Assembly (NCBI GenBank): GCA_021495925.1
Contig: JAKEKT010000072.1
Span: forward strand, 124,001 to 188,000
Reading direction: 5' to 3'
Source: Diplodia intermedia
Taxonomy: Eukaryota; Ascomycota; Dothideomycetes; Botryosphaeriales; Botryosphaeriaceae
Length of the DNA: 64,000 nucleotides
Positions 43,827 through 54,511 of the stretch are shown here, piece by piece. Position 1 is the stretch's first letter, and each line of letters starts with the position of its first letter. Made by a program: the position numbers and the translations under genes. The notes beneath the pieces were generated by a model, which saw only the letters and a list, made by a program, of their open reading frames with translations, did not search any database and had not been told where the DNA came from.

Positions 43827-44516
43827 TGTGAAACGCGATAGCCTTCGTTGTCTGAGGGAGATGGAGGCGCGGCGCGCGAAAAGGTCGTCGGTGGTACGGC
43901 CAGAAAATGTAGAAGCCTCAAGAAAACGGCAAGCCGCCGGCGTCGATCATAGCGGGGGTTGCAGCAAAGCGGGCGGCGGAAAAGTGCCTTGGGGAACCTT
44001 TGCCTGCAGCAAGTGGGCTGGCTTCGAGAGGGTCCAGTCAAGCGCCACGGCGATTGGGAACGCCCGGCAGCGAGCCGTCAGTCGCCGCCGCGCCAAGCGC
44101 AGCCAGCCAGACCCTCCACGTCAGGAAGGGCTCCCTGATTCACCTTGGGTTGCTCAGCTCTTGTCACAGCTCCGTTTGGACAGCCGCCGCATACACACTC
44201 TCGAAGCCTCTTCCAAATCCCCATCTCACGGTCCGGGCTACACGGGACAGGCAGAATCTCACCCTGCCCTTCCTCATCCGTCACCCCTCCTGAGACCCCG
44301 CCAGCCGCCGACCGAACCAGCACAACCGCGCGTCCGTCCTCCCCACGAAACGAGCCACACACACATCGCGAACGACCGTCCTGCTCCCCTTCAGGCGTGC
44401 CATCGTCACCTCCCTGTCCTCCCGTCCCCCCCAACTTCTCCCGAAACCAAATCCTCCCCATTCCAGGACCACGCTAGGAAAAACACAAAACAAACGGGCA
44501 AACCGGGCGATAAATC
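43827..44516. other. Divergent promoter region, RPC11 and ankyrin gene
   Basis: No coding signal. The last 200 bases before 44517 are C/A-rich on the plus strand, as in many fungal leaders. Confidence 0.55.
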
Positions 44517-45403
44517 ATGTCCGACGACCACGGTGCTTCGCCGCGCGAGCTCCTGATGGAGGCCTGCCGGCGCAACAACACGTCGCTGCTGGAGGAGGTG
44601 CTGGCGGAGCTGTCGGAGGCCGGCGGCGAGAAGGCTGCCGAGCACGTAGCCAAGACGCTGAACGACGCGCGCGACGGCGTCGGCAACGGCGTGCTGCACC
44701 TGGCCGCTACCAACGGAGCCTGTACGTACGAGAGACAAAGGAAACCCGGGCGGTGTACTACATTGCTTCCCTTCCTTCCTTCCTTCCACACAAACCCTTG
44801 CCCCGAACCCCGCATGAAGAAGGATCTCGCTTTGGAAGAGGAGGAGGAGGAGAGAATGGTCCGCGAGGAAAGCGAACATATCCACCACTCCCTCCCTCGC
44901 TCCCCCCCTTTCTGCGCACCCACTCCATGAAGGGCAACCATCCCAGTCCCATGTCTCACATCCGCCATCCTCCCCCAATTTCCATATATTGTGGCTTTTG
45001 CTTGTCTCGTCATTCGCCAGTGTCAAACCCCTTGCTAATAATATTCTTCCCCCCCACAGACGACGTTCTAGACATCCTGCTCGACCAGGAAGGCCTCGAG
45101 ATCGACGAGCCGGACCGGATGGAGAAGGACACGCCGCTGCACAAGGCGGTGCGCTACGTCAACGCCCTCGCCCGCGACGAGTGGGACAACGGCGCCCACG
45201 TCGTCGACATCCTCGTCGACGCCGGCTGCGACCCGCGGATACGCAACAAGGCCAAGCTGCGCCCCTTCGACCTCGTCGACCCCCGCAACGCCGAGCTGCG
45301 CAAGATGCTGCAGCGCGCCGAGTTCGCCATGACCGCCGGCGGCGACGTCGTCGAGGAGGACGACGACGACGGTCCCACCGGCAGCGGGAGCGATAGCGAT
45401 TGA
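44517..45403 (+). CDS. Small ankyrin-repeat protein
   Basis: Two exons, 44517-44721 and 45060-45403 (intron 338 nt, long for this window), give 182 residues. Ankyrin repeats are seen as G-V-L-H-L-A-A-T-N-G-A-Y-D-V-L-D-I-L-L, T-P-L-H-K-A-V-R-Y and V-D-I-L-V-D-A-G-C-D-P-R-I-R-N. The C-terminus is acidic (E-E-D-D-D-D-G). Size, repeat number and acidic tail resemble the small cytosolic ankyrin proteins of yeasts such as Yar1, the chaperone of ribosomal protein S3, but I cannot show orthology. There are no signal or membrane segments. The intron contains CCTT repeats and a poly-C run before the acceptor. Confidence 0.82.
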
Positions 45404-45872
45404 AGGCAGGGACGGAAGGCATGAGAGGCGCGGGTCTGATAAATGACGAGCGGGAGGCTTAGATCCGATTTTGGATTACAATACGGGCGTTGCGGTAGAG
45501 TTGATAGATAGCTCTCAGCTTGCACGCGCAGGCGTCTTTAGGGCTTTGGGTTCAGGTGTTCATAGGTCACAGAGCAAGGGCACATAGCAAGCGAGTCTCA
45601 GTAAAAACCCATTGAATTTTTCACTGACCCATGTATGATGGGATTTTTATCTCAAGGGATACGCTCAGTGTCCCTGTGAACCCGATATGGGTTAGAAAAC
45701 CGTATCCGTCACGCCTTTTTAGAACCTTCAACTATAGGAAATTCCATGTCCGCGAACGCCGATGGGCCTAGAGGTACCAGAGAAATAGGATATGGGAAGT
45801 AGGACCTAGTTGGTATTAGAGCATTGTTCGACAGTGACACAGAGAAGAAATACTTACTGCGCAGCGCGAGTG
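45404..45872. other. Intergenic between convergent genes
   Basis: Facing 3' regions of the ankyrin and SF3b10 genes. No gene seen. Confidence 0.55.
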
Positions 45873-46451
45873 CTACTTCTGGCTCTTGTCATCCTGACCC
45901 TCCGTGTGGGCGCCGTCCTTGGAAGCAGCACCAGAACCCTCCTCCTTGGGATCCTCGCTGGCATCGCGGTCCTGGTTGAAGAAGCTCATCTTCTTGAACT
46001 TGTCCTTCTGGCCCATGTCCTTGGCCCACTTGGCGGTCATCTTGTTGACCTCCTCCGAGTCATCGTGCAGCTCGGTCTTGGTCTTTCTCGCGCTCTGTAA
46101 GTGCAGTTATCCTTATTTCATAAAACGATCGCGGGACAAGGATTATTCTTGTACCGGGGGGGCATGGCCGGCGGCCACGATCATGGCCTCGATCTGGGCA
46201 AGGCGGACCCTCTCGCGGGAGACGCCCATGCCGATGGCGGTGTGCTGGAGCAACTCGGGGTGGCCGACGACCGAAGCGCGGTAGTCGCGCATGTAGTTGG
46301 TCTTGAACTCGAAGGGACTCGTGTCGGCGTGGCCGGTACCGACGTAGCGGGCCTGCAGCTGCTCGAGCTGCTGCTGGGTACGGAGCTTGTCGGCCTGCGC
46401 GTCGCGCGTCAGCGAGATCTTCTAGTGAGGTGCAGCTGTGGTAATTACCAT
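45873..46451 (-). CDS. Splicing factor SF3b 10-kDa subunit with acidic tail
   Basis: Three coding exons: 46451-46449 (the ATG alone), 46394-46155 and 46094-45873, giving 154 residues. The SF3b10 (SF3B5/Ysf3) core, part of the U2 snRNP that recognises the branch site, is clear in exon 2: A-D-K-L-R-T-Q-Q-Q-L-E-Q-L-Q-A-R-Y-V-G-T-G-H-A-D-T, V-G-H-P-E-L-L and S-R-E-R-V-R. The start must be spliced: there is no ATG in frame before the core, and the 54-nt intron joins ATG directly to GCC-GAC-AAG. If the second intron (60 nt) is removed, a 73-residue charged tail (E-V-N-K-M-T-A-K-W-A-K-D-M-G) is added. If it is kept, translation ends three codons later, giving 84 residues, near the 86 of human SF3B5. 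The core identification is secure; the tail is my inference. Confidence 0.82.
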
Positions 46452-46942
46452 AATGCCTGTTGTCGGATGTGAAAGTGGTAGAGGTTTTGGAGAGTTTGGT
46501 TACGACTGGGAGCAGTGCAAGCTGTTGCGGGCGCAATCGTTGTCGGAGGAAGAGGTGAAGGTGACGGAGGAGGAGCGGCGATCGCCATGCGCAGCCCTAG
46601 ATAAATAGATGTCGCGGGGAGGTGGCACGGCTAAACTTCGGCTAGGGTCGCGTGCCTGCCTCGTTCGTTCGCGCGTCTGCCGTCGCGCCTGCCTCTCACG
46701 CAATGCAGCCCAGCCGCCGCCTGCTCCACGCCGCCTGCCTTTGCCAATTTCCCCGGGAAGCCGCCATTGGAGTCGCGCCGCACCATTCCGCGTGGTAGCA
46801 CAGTCCCATCGTCGCATTTTCTACCCCCACTTCATGGCACGTCAGTTTGTTATTTCGGCATCACGTCCTCAGGCTTAGCTTCAATATATCAGCGCGCATT
46901 CCTTCCGGCCTGCTCATTCACCCAATCACTTATCTCTCCATC
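46452..46942. other. Divergent promoter region, SF3b10 and coiled-coil gene
   Basis: No coding exon required here. A minus-strand 51-codon frame just upstream of the SF3b10 ATG starts near 46588 and ends at the splice donor region; it could be an upstream ORF or chance. Confidence 0.5.
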
Positions 46943-48187
46943 ATGCCCGAAATACCAATTACCCCCGGTTCACCCAGCCGCTCCGCGAACGAGGACACTC
47001 CTATGGACGACGCTCCGCCCGTCAATTCCATGTCGACGCGCCCAGCTGCCGAGGTCCCGTACAACCGCGAATTCGAAGACAGCGTGATGCGCGCCATCTT
47101 GGATCCCCCACCCACCAGCGATGGCATCGAGTCCCACGGCCCGCTGCCGGCGTTCTTGCTTGGCCGCGACACGGTTCCGCACGAGGAACTGCCCCTGCCA
47201 TTGGACGACCCGCGCCGGCAATACAAGTCCACTATTCCCGGAGTCAAGCTTACCCATCCAACCGGCGCGTACGAAGGCGGGAATCCGGACCCGACGGACG
47301 AAGATAAGGCCTGGGTCCGCGAGTGGATCCAACGCAACAACATCAAGACGAAGGACGACCTGGAGCGCGTCAAAACCGAGGCCATTCAGGAAGAGCTGGA
47401 CGAAATGCGCAGGCGCGCGCGGGCCCGCCAGGAGGCGATCGGAGAACGGGAAAAGATTGAAAAGGAGCTCAAGGCGCTGAACGACCAGCGCGAGGTCGAG
47501 CTCAAGGCCCAGCGCAGCATCATCGAAAAGGCCAAGGCGAAGAAGGAAGAACGCAGGGCGAAGAGGACGAAGCTCGCTGCACCTGTCGACGAGGTGCATT
47601 GAGCTTGCCCGTCCTGTTTTTCGTCTTTGCTCCTGGCTAATCACCTTTTTTTTTTGTCATGCCTCCAGGCTCCTCGACGAAAGCCTCCGTCGACCGAGCC
47701 CATGGGCGATGCTGGCATGTCCGACGCGGTACCCACGCAAAATTTCACCCGTCCAGTAGAAAGACCGGCTTTGAGCAATGCTCGCACTTCAAAGACACCA
47801 CCGAATGTCCCCAGAAAAGGGCCGCCAACCGCCCCTGCAAGCATGAGAACAGCAAGACCGCCGTCGTACTCCAGCAAATCTCTGGCCGGTCACGGAATCT
47901 CAGCAACGACCCCCGCTCTCATGAAGCAAGGTCCACCAATCGCACCGGCCAGCATGAGGATGGGGAGAACATCTTCGTATGCTGGGTTTTCTCACGGTAA
48001 CAGGGGGACGTCGGCAGCGCAACCTGCGACCGTGGGAATAGTCCCGCCAACTGCTCCCGCCAACATGAGAATGGAACCGCCACCGCCACCGCCATTTACG
48101 CCCCTTCCCAAGGATAGTGCGGATCGTCGGAATGGGGAGCAAATGGAGGAGAAACAATCTAGAGGGCCCTCTGATGAAAGGATGTAA
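46943..48187 (+). CDS. Coiled-coil protein with proline-rich repeat tail
   Basis: Exon 1, 46943-47593, is a clean open frame of 217 codons. It has a Pro/Ser-rich N-terminus, a central P-L-P-A-F-L-L-G-R-D segment, and a strongly charged helix from about residue 120 (ELDEMRRRARARQEAIGERE) likely to form a coiled coil. A second exon, 47669-48187, can be joined in phase through a weak GTGCAT donor and a strong poly-T/CCTCCAG acceptor. It adds 172 residues with three copies of P-P-x-A-P-A-x-M-R separated by Ser-rich spacers. Without this splice the protein ends at 47602 (219 residues). I do not recognise a family. Neither signal peptide nor membrane segment is present. Exon 1 is well supported; the join is moderately so. 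Confidence 0.65.
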
Positions 48188-48770
48188 AGGACCTTTTACT
48201 ATGAGGTTTTTCTTGGCGAGCGGGTCGGGGACTCAAGATAGGAAGTGTGAAGATTGGGATCTTGGTTTTGTGTAGGGCTTTCTTATTGATACCCCCCTTT
48301 CGGAACCAGACCGCGAGTCGAAATTGTGATAGGGACTATAGTTCTTTCAACGGAAATCCGCTGCCCGTTATCCAGATTGAAACTTTCACCCCACGGAATC
48401 CATGCGCCTGGTATTGCGACAATTCGAAGTGTTGGGACTTCCGACTAACAATCGACCCAGCCTTCGAGTTGTGGGCGGATTCACATTCACACTCTGGTTC
48501 CCCCAATCTTCGTCCGCATACATTGTAGGGCCGAAATGATGGTAATGCTCAACCTCGGAGACTTCGTCCTCGCCGTCAGCCAGTTTTCGCTCAAGCTATT
48601 TATAGGAGGCTTAGCGTAACACGTGACTCACACGTACCGTCGAGGGAAGTCCAACGCGTCAAGCCTTCTGCGTATTGTTGAGTATATGAACCGTGGTAGC
48701 AGTAGATATCCTAGTCATGCAGGAGCAGGGTATATAAGGCGCCCTTAGGCGTACCCACCCTTCGCTTCTC
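48188..48770. other. Intergenic, promoter of F-box gene
   Basis: No gene seen; the right end carries the TATA box at 48731. Confidence 0.6.
48731..48738 (+). promoter_or_regulatory. TATA box of F-box gene
   Basis: TATATAAG lies 40 bases before the first in-frame ATG (48771) and 112 before the second (48843). Transcription usually starts some 30-100 bases after such a box, which favours 48843 as the start. Confidence 0.6.
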
Positions 48771-48842
48771 ATGCCACTCCTCCAACAGGAGTACCAATAT
48801 CACCTTTTCCATCAACATCCCCACACGTATCAGCCAGCCGCC

Positions 48843-50456
48843 ATGGACAGGTCACCCAAGAGAAAGTGCCGACGTCTAGACCCCGAACCAAACCGCCACC
48901 AACCTCCCGCAGCGAGCATCAACGACCTTCCGGAGGAGTTGATCGAACAGATTGCCCATTACCTCAAGAATTTCCCACCTAAAAAGTATTCAGGAAAGGA
49001 CTTGTATAGAAATTTCATCGAGGCGAACCCGGGACCACGATTCCTACACGCTTTCTCTTCGGTTTCAAGGAAATTTCACCGGATTGCCACGCCCTTGCTC
49101 TATTCATTCTTTATAGATATAGGACCCCGTCGCCCTGCCGCTCTGCATCAATTCGTCTTGACAATTCTGAGGAATCCGGACTTAGCTGCCTGCGTCCGCA
49201 AAGTGGTATTCGAAAACCTTGGCACCTACGTGGGATGGTCCAAAGAAGCGAAGGCCGAGATCATTGCACGCGCCAGACAAATCGATTTCGGAGACGGACA
49301 GATCCGTTGTCGCAGATATTGGCTACACCGTCTAGAGCGCGAAGACCGCGATGCGGAAGTCTCCCTTCTCCTCACGCAAATGCCCAACCTCGAGACCCTG
49401 GATCTGGAAACGGCAGGAGCTGAGCATGCGAACTTTCAGCAGTTCATGACCACGTTGATGAGAGGGGCGCATAATCTCCAAGGTGTCTTCGCCAATCTTC
49501 GACATGTCGTTCTAGGAGAAAGTGCATCTAGTACCGGGTATGACCATTTCAGGAATGAAAGCGAGTGGGTTTTTTTGCTCCCCTCTCTGCGTACGCTTGA
49601 GTTCTGTGGCGTGGCTTGGTATTCGCCTTTCAGATACCAGTCTAAGCATCAGTCTTTGAGTATTGAGACCCTTATTATCCGGGCTAGATTCATGACTCCG
49701 CAGAATTTAAAACTTCTAGTTGGATCTTGTAAGGAGGTCAAACACTTGGTATATCGACTTCGCAACAAAGGTCGGGGATATGGCGGGACCACCGACGACA
49801 TGTACAATACTCTACTGGCCCACAAGGATCGCCTGGAAACGCTTGTCCTGGAGACACCGCTATTGAACACCCACACGCGATACATTTCGCCCATTGGTTC
49901 GTTTAGAGATTTTCGCAGGCTGCGCCATCTAAGTATCAGCGGCACCATTCTGCTCGATGACCTGGACCTGGACCTGGACCCAGAGATAATATCATCAATA
50001 CCCGGATACGATAGAGGACCATCTCGATCCGACAGCGCATTGGTTCTCGTTGGCCATGGAAGGTCACTGTGCCAGGACTTCTTTCCGCAATCGCTACAGA
50101 CCCTCTGCGTCGACCTCACCAGCGTTTATTTCGATATGGTTACGCCTGTCTGTCATGTGACGACCGACATCTACAAAGGCCGATCCGATGGCTGGCTTCG
50201 AGATCTCCGCAGTGTGCAGTTCACGGTTAATTCCAAGACGTGGAAATCCAAGGATTTGTTCGAGAAGCTTTGCAAGGCGGGAATCCAGATGATGCAATCC
50301 GGCATAGACGAATACATGATCCATGTTGTCCCTCAGGATGCGGATGTCACGAAGGCTAGGAAGATCAGTTCTTACTCCCTCGGAAAAGATGGGAAATTCA
50401 AGGCGGTTGGTCAAATCGACTACTCAATCTTCCAGAGTAGCAATTTCTCCGTGTAA
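48843..50456 (+). CDS. F-box protein, single exon
   Basis: Intronless, 537 residues from the ATG at 48843; an in-frame ATG at 48771 would add 24 residues but lies very close to the TATA box. The start M-D-R-S-P-K-R-K-C-R-R is basic. An F-box covers about residues 25-75 (INDLPEELIEQIAHYL, then F-L-H-A-F-S-S-V-S-R-K-F-H-R-I-A-T-P-L-L-Y), the usual arrangement in fungal F-box/leucine-rich-like proteins. Downstream segments such as P-N-L-E-T-L-D-L-E-T-A and L-R-T-L-E-F-C-G look like irregular leucine-rich repeats that would select the substrate of an SCF ubiquitin ligase. A short D-L-D-L-D-L-D run comes from a hexamer repeat. Substrate unknown. Confidence 0.82.
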   Translation: MDRSPKRKCRRLDPEPNRHQPPAASINDLPEELIEQIAHYLKNFPPKKYSGKDLYRNFIEANPGPRFLHAFSSVSRKFHRIATPLLYSFFIDIGPRRPAALHQFVLTILRNPDLAACVRKVVFENLGTYVGWSKEAKAEIIARARQIDFGDGQIRCRRYWLHRLEREDRDAEVSLLLTQMPNLETLDLETAGAEHANFQQFMTTLMRGAHNLQGVFANLRHVVLGESASSTGYDHFRNESEWVFLLPSLRTLEFCGVAWYSPFRYQSKHQSLSIETLIIRARFMTPQNLKLLVGSCKEVKHLVYRLRNKGRGYGGTTDDMYNTLLAHKDRLETLVLETPLLNTHTRYISPIGSFRDFRRLRHLSISGTILLDDLDLDLDPEIISSIPGYDRGPSRSDSALVLVGHGRSLCQDFFPQSLQTLCVDLTSVYFDMVTPVCHVTTDIYKGRSDGWLRDLRSVQFTVNSKTWKSKDLFEKLCKAGIQMMQSGIDEYMIHVVPQDADVTKARKISSYSLGKDGKFKAVGQIDYSIFQSSNFSV

Positions 50457-52217
50457 TGATGGCCTCTGAGAGGACTATTTCTTGAAATGGTTGGAGTCCA
50501 CTATGCTGGGCACGCGCACATACATGTAGACAATAGTACAGTGCTGTAATAGGTTGTGCTGATCTGGAACTCTTGCCCCTCATCGCCAGTCATTTTTGGT
50601 CGAAATTATTAATATGCCCTTTACCGGAATTTCCGGAACACGGCCATGCTGGCCCTTGATGGCGGACAGCGCCAAAGTCGAGGCAATCACCAATGAGGGC
50701 AAGTGCTGAGCAGCAGTACTGCTTGCGAACCATGGACTGCACGATATTTTCTCAAAAGCCCTCATCATATTTTGCGGATGCTGATGGCTGTCAACTTCAC
50801 CATTCCGACTCCAATGGCTTTCTCTAATGACGGTATCTAAAGGGAGTATAACCGAGTGTAGGTCAGATTGCTGAATGCGTCGATTCCAAGACAGCCTTTT
50901 CAGCATATTGCAGTGTCAGAATCGCGAGGAAGAGGCGACTATTTAAGCCACCACTTACTCCAAGGCATCTCCATGTGAGCCGGTGACAGCGACGTGTCAT
51001 AATTCATTCGCCGCGCATGACACGAAATGCGATCATTCGGTTTTGGAAACGCATCCACGTTCGGTGTAAAATCAGTCACCTGCTGTGGTGAGTAGTACAG
51101 CGACATAAAAGGCCGCCTCGCTGCGATGTATTTCCTACCACTCAACAGCTACTGTTACATTGCTCTGGGAGACCCTGGAGGATTGAATGTAATGGCAAGG
51201 TTTGACTCCTTCGTCCGCCCTTTGGAGCGCCTGAAATAAGGCGACGTTGACGCACCGCAAGAAACTATTAGCATTTGAGGGGTCAGCGTTCAGCGAGTAC
51301 ATGTGGATCGCAGCAGTACTGTGTATGAATGGTGGAGGGCGGTATCTTCACATGACGACCTTCATCACACCTTCTCATTACTGAGGTTGATGTAAATACC
51401 AGAACGCTTCAACACTGACGAGAGCTCGCCCATGCCGGTCGCGAAAGGGCACCACAACGCCACCGCAGTGTCGATAATTTGTGTTGTAGTTTCTTGGTAG
51501 TGACAATTCGGTTGCGCAGCACCGTGGGTGGGTGGCTGAGTGGGTGAGTTGGGTGAGTGGGTGAAACAAAAGCGGGTCCGGGTATATATGACCAAACCGC
51601 CACTTCCTCCCCCATCATCCAGCTAATGACGGCTACGTGGCTCACTGGTTTCGACCACGACTCCTAGGCAGCGCTTGTAGGGTAAAGCGTACGGATATGC
51701 CAAAAAAGGCGATGGCCCCTTCGTGTCGCCTTTCTTCGGAGCAAGTCCATGCCTGCGCCGACCGGCTTAGGGAATCCTGCGGGGTCTTGCCCATGTAGTG
51801 CGGCGGTGCGGTGCGGTCCAGTCCTGGGTTCAATTCCCTGCGGCGGCGGCTTCAAGTTTTTGCCTTTTTGTTCTTTGGTGCCTATTTTTTTTTTTTCTCG
51901 AACTCACTGTGGCGGGAAGGCACGGCGGGAGTCCACTCCAGTCGCAGACCGGTAGGGTATGGGCCACCTGGCACCCTTGCTTCGGATGAATTTGTCTGGA
52001 TATTGCAACTACAGAAACACGAGGGAAGGCGGACTTTTTGAAGTCGTCACTCCAAGATCTCTCACCGTGAACCGATGGCCGCAAAACCGCGTCACCGGGC
52101 ACCTGTCTCCCACTTGCTACACATGACGCAAAATGATGTCAGCTCACGAGCATCATGCTCATAGTCTTCTTGCTTCCGTGTGACCAAGTGAGCCGCGGCC
52201 TCTTGAAGATGAGCAAC

Positions 52218-52224
52218 TATAAAA
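52218..52224 (+). promoter_or_regulatory. Orphan TATA-like element
   Basis: TATAAAA is followed 80 bases later by ATG-TGA, with only a non-ATG frame continuing (52301-52606). No gene can be assigned. Confidence 0.3.
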
Positions 52225-54415
52225 CAGCCGCGCCCGTCTCTGAACCCCACGACGCCAACGCCTCTCGCTACAGGAATCATTCTACGTCTACCACAACCAT
52301 GTGACTGGTTCGTTCCCTTTCTTCGGTCTTCTAACCAAGCGTTTGGAGAAGGCGTGCGAGTGGAGGGAATCCGTCATCGATGCCAATAATGCTGGCCAAC
52401 GACCGACGGTACATGATGGTGCTGTTCTGGATTTGACTTGCCTCGATGCAAAGCATCATCATTTGCATTCACTGGATTGTCCCACCAAGTCTGTCTCTGG
52501 CCGTAACAACGGTGAGCGAACGCCACACCGAAAGTACCCAATTCGGATGCCAACCGTGAAGCAACAGACAGCAAGACGAAGTCATATCTGTTGCTTTCTT
52601 GAATGAGGAGCCCGTTAAAGCATGATGGAAAAACAAAAAGCGAGGAACCGGAGACAGGCTGCGCTTTTACGAGCCACGACCGGAGCTCGGCCACGGGATC
52701 CAACCATGACTTTCGACGCCCGCGTGAGCAGCATGACCCGATATGGCACGCGTCATGCGAACCATCCCGCAAACAGCGCATGTGATCTTCACCAAAGCAA
52801 CCATGTCCATCAATACCGGCGGACAGAAGAAAAAAACACCAGTCACTTCGACGTACACAAAAACCGCACGAGGAAATAATCTACATCACCATCCTCCCGC
52901 CTCCCTCCTCGGCACCACCGCCAGATCTGACAAATATCACATACGTTACTAAAGCACAATATCACACACAAGACCGGCCTCTCCCGCCAGCATTCTTTCA
53001 ACTATCACAACACATATGTAAATGTATATATAAGTCTTATTACTATACGCACACCCTATACTCCACCCCTTCCTGTCCCATCCCTTACCTGTCCATCAAC
53101 GAGGTAATCCTCTTAACGAGGAGATGTCCATATCCTGCCTCCCCGCAGGTCCCAACCAGCCAGTTGATGGCCGGTAGTAGTAGTAGCGCCCAACCATTAT
53201 CCCATCCACCCGTCTATCCACCTACAGATCTCAAAAGAAAAAGTAAAACTAAGACAAGAAGTAGAAAAGAAAGTAGAGGGGATATTTACGCAAAGGAACA
53301 AAGAGGGAAAGGAGAAGACAAGGGTAAAAGGTAAGCAAACAAGAAAAGAGAAAGAAGAAGAAAAAAAAAAACCGCAAGTACTATAAGACAGACGCTGGTA
53401 ACGCGGCACAAACAACACTTATCACGTACGGGCGGTGTGGTATATATAGCCATCTACTTTTTTGCCAGCTAGCCAGCCATGCCATGCCACGATGAAAGGA
53501 GATATCGAGACTGATGAAGGAAAAAAGGGACCCCTCATTAGCGTACCATTCACGTGCTCCGTGCTCATATTAAGGCCTTTCCCCGCAACTACAAGCCATC
53601 GAGCAGACAGTGCAGGAAACGGACGCGACGCGAAGGTAGAAAGCAATTTAGAGAGAGAGAGATAGAGAGAGAGTCGAGGATAAAACAAGACATGACATAA
53701 CGAGCCAAAAAAAAAAAAAGCAGCAGAGAAAAAAGTAGCAGAGGAAGAAGTAACACCTCCAACACAACGAGACGAGAGAGAGCCAAACAAAACGACAACC
53801 AGACGGACAAGGAAAGGAAACGAACCGTTATTAAGATCAGCTCAACTCCCTCAGCCCCAGCCAGCAGCGCGGGCCGGGCCGGGCCAAGCCCATCAACAAA
53901 AAGATGACGATGACGATGATGAACAGAGAAACACTATATAGAGAAAGAAAACTGACAAGACTTCTCTCCCGCGTCGCTCTCATACCCTCTCTCATGCCCT
54001 CTCTCATTCTCTCTCTCCTTCAACGAGGTAAAACAATAAGAGAGAGAAAAGAAAAAATGGACGGTGGTAAGTAATCAATCCCAACAAGGACGAAAAGTTT
54101 CATAGGAACAGATATAAACTCGGCAACTGCAACTGCAACTGCAACAACAGCAGCAACAACAACAACAATAACAACAATAACAAGAAGAAGATAAGAAGAT
54201 AAAAAAGTTTCAAACCCTCAAGTTCGACAAGTAACAACCGACGAACACAAAGCGCGAAAACAAAGCCACACCTACCGACAGCAACGGCAACGGCAACAGC
54301 AACGACAGCATCAGCGTCAGCGTCAGCATCAGCAGCGAGAAAAAAAAAAACTTATAAAACAAGAAAAAAACGGTGGTATCCCATCAATCCCACAACACAC
54401 ACAAACACACTACTC

Positions 54416-54450
54416 CCATCCCCATCCCCATCCCCATCCCCATCCCCATC
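54416..54450. repeat. CCCCAT hexamer microsatellite
   Basis: About five to six tandem CCCCAT units in the presumed 3' UTR of EFR3. Confidence 0.9.
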
Positions 54451-54511
54451 CGATCCACTCCAGCCCAGTCCCGTACACTGAACGAAAAAAGAAGACAAAA
54501 AATCAAAGAAA

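Larger units (their letters stand above)
50457..54511. other. Gene-poor 4-kb region
   Basis: No supported gene. A TATA box at 52218 has no ORF behind it. From about 52900 to 54500 the sequence is built of purine- or pyrimidine-rich tracts and simple repeats (GA near 53646, CAA/CAG near 54121-54180, CCCCAT near 54416-54450). Some of this is probably the 3' UTR of EFR3. Confidence 0.5.

Noticed and set aside
51780..51850. tRNA-like T-arm sequence (GGGTTCAATTCCC)
   Set aside because: No D-arm, anticodon stem or matching acceptor stem can be drawn, and the T-stem has a mismatch; it is a chance match.
52301..52606. 101-codon frame behind the orphan TATA box
   Set aside because: It has no ATG at the expected place, and its composition does not look coding.
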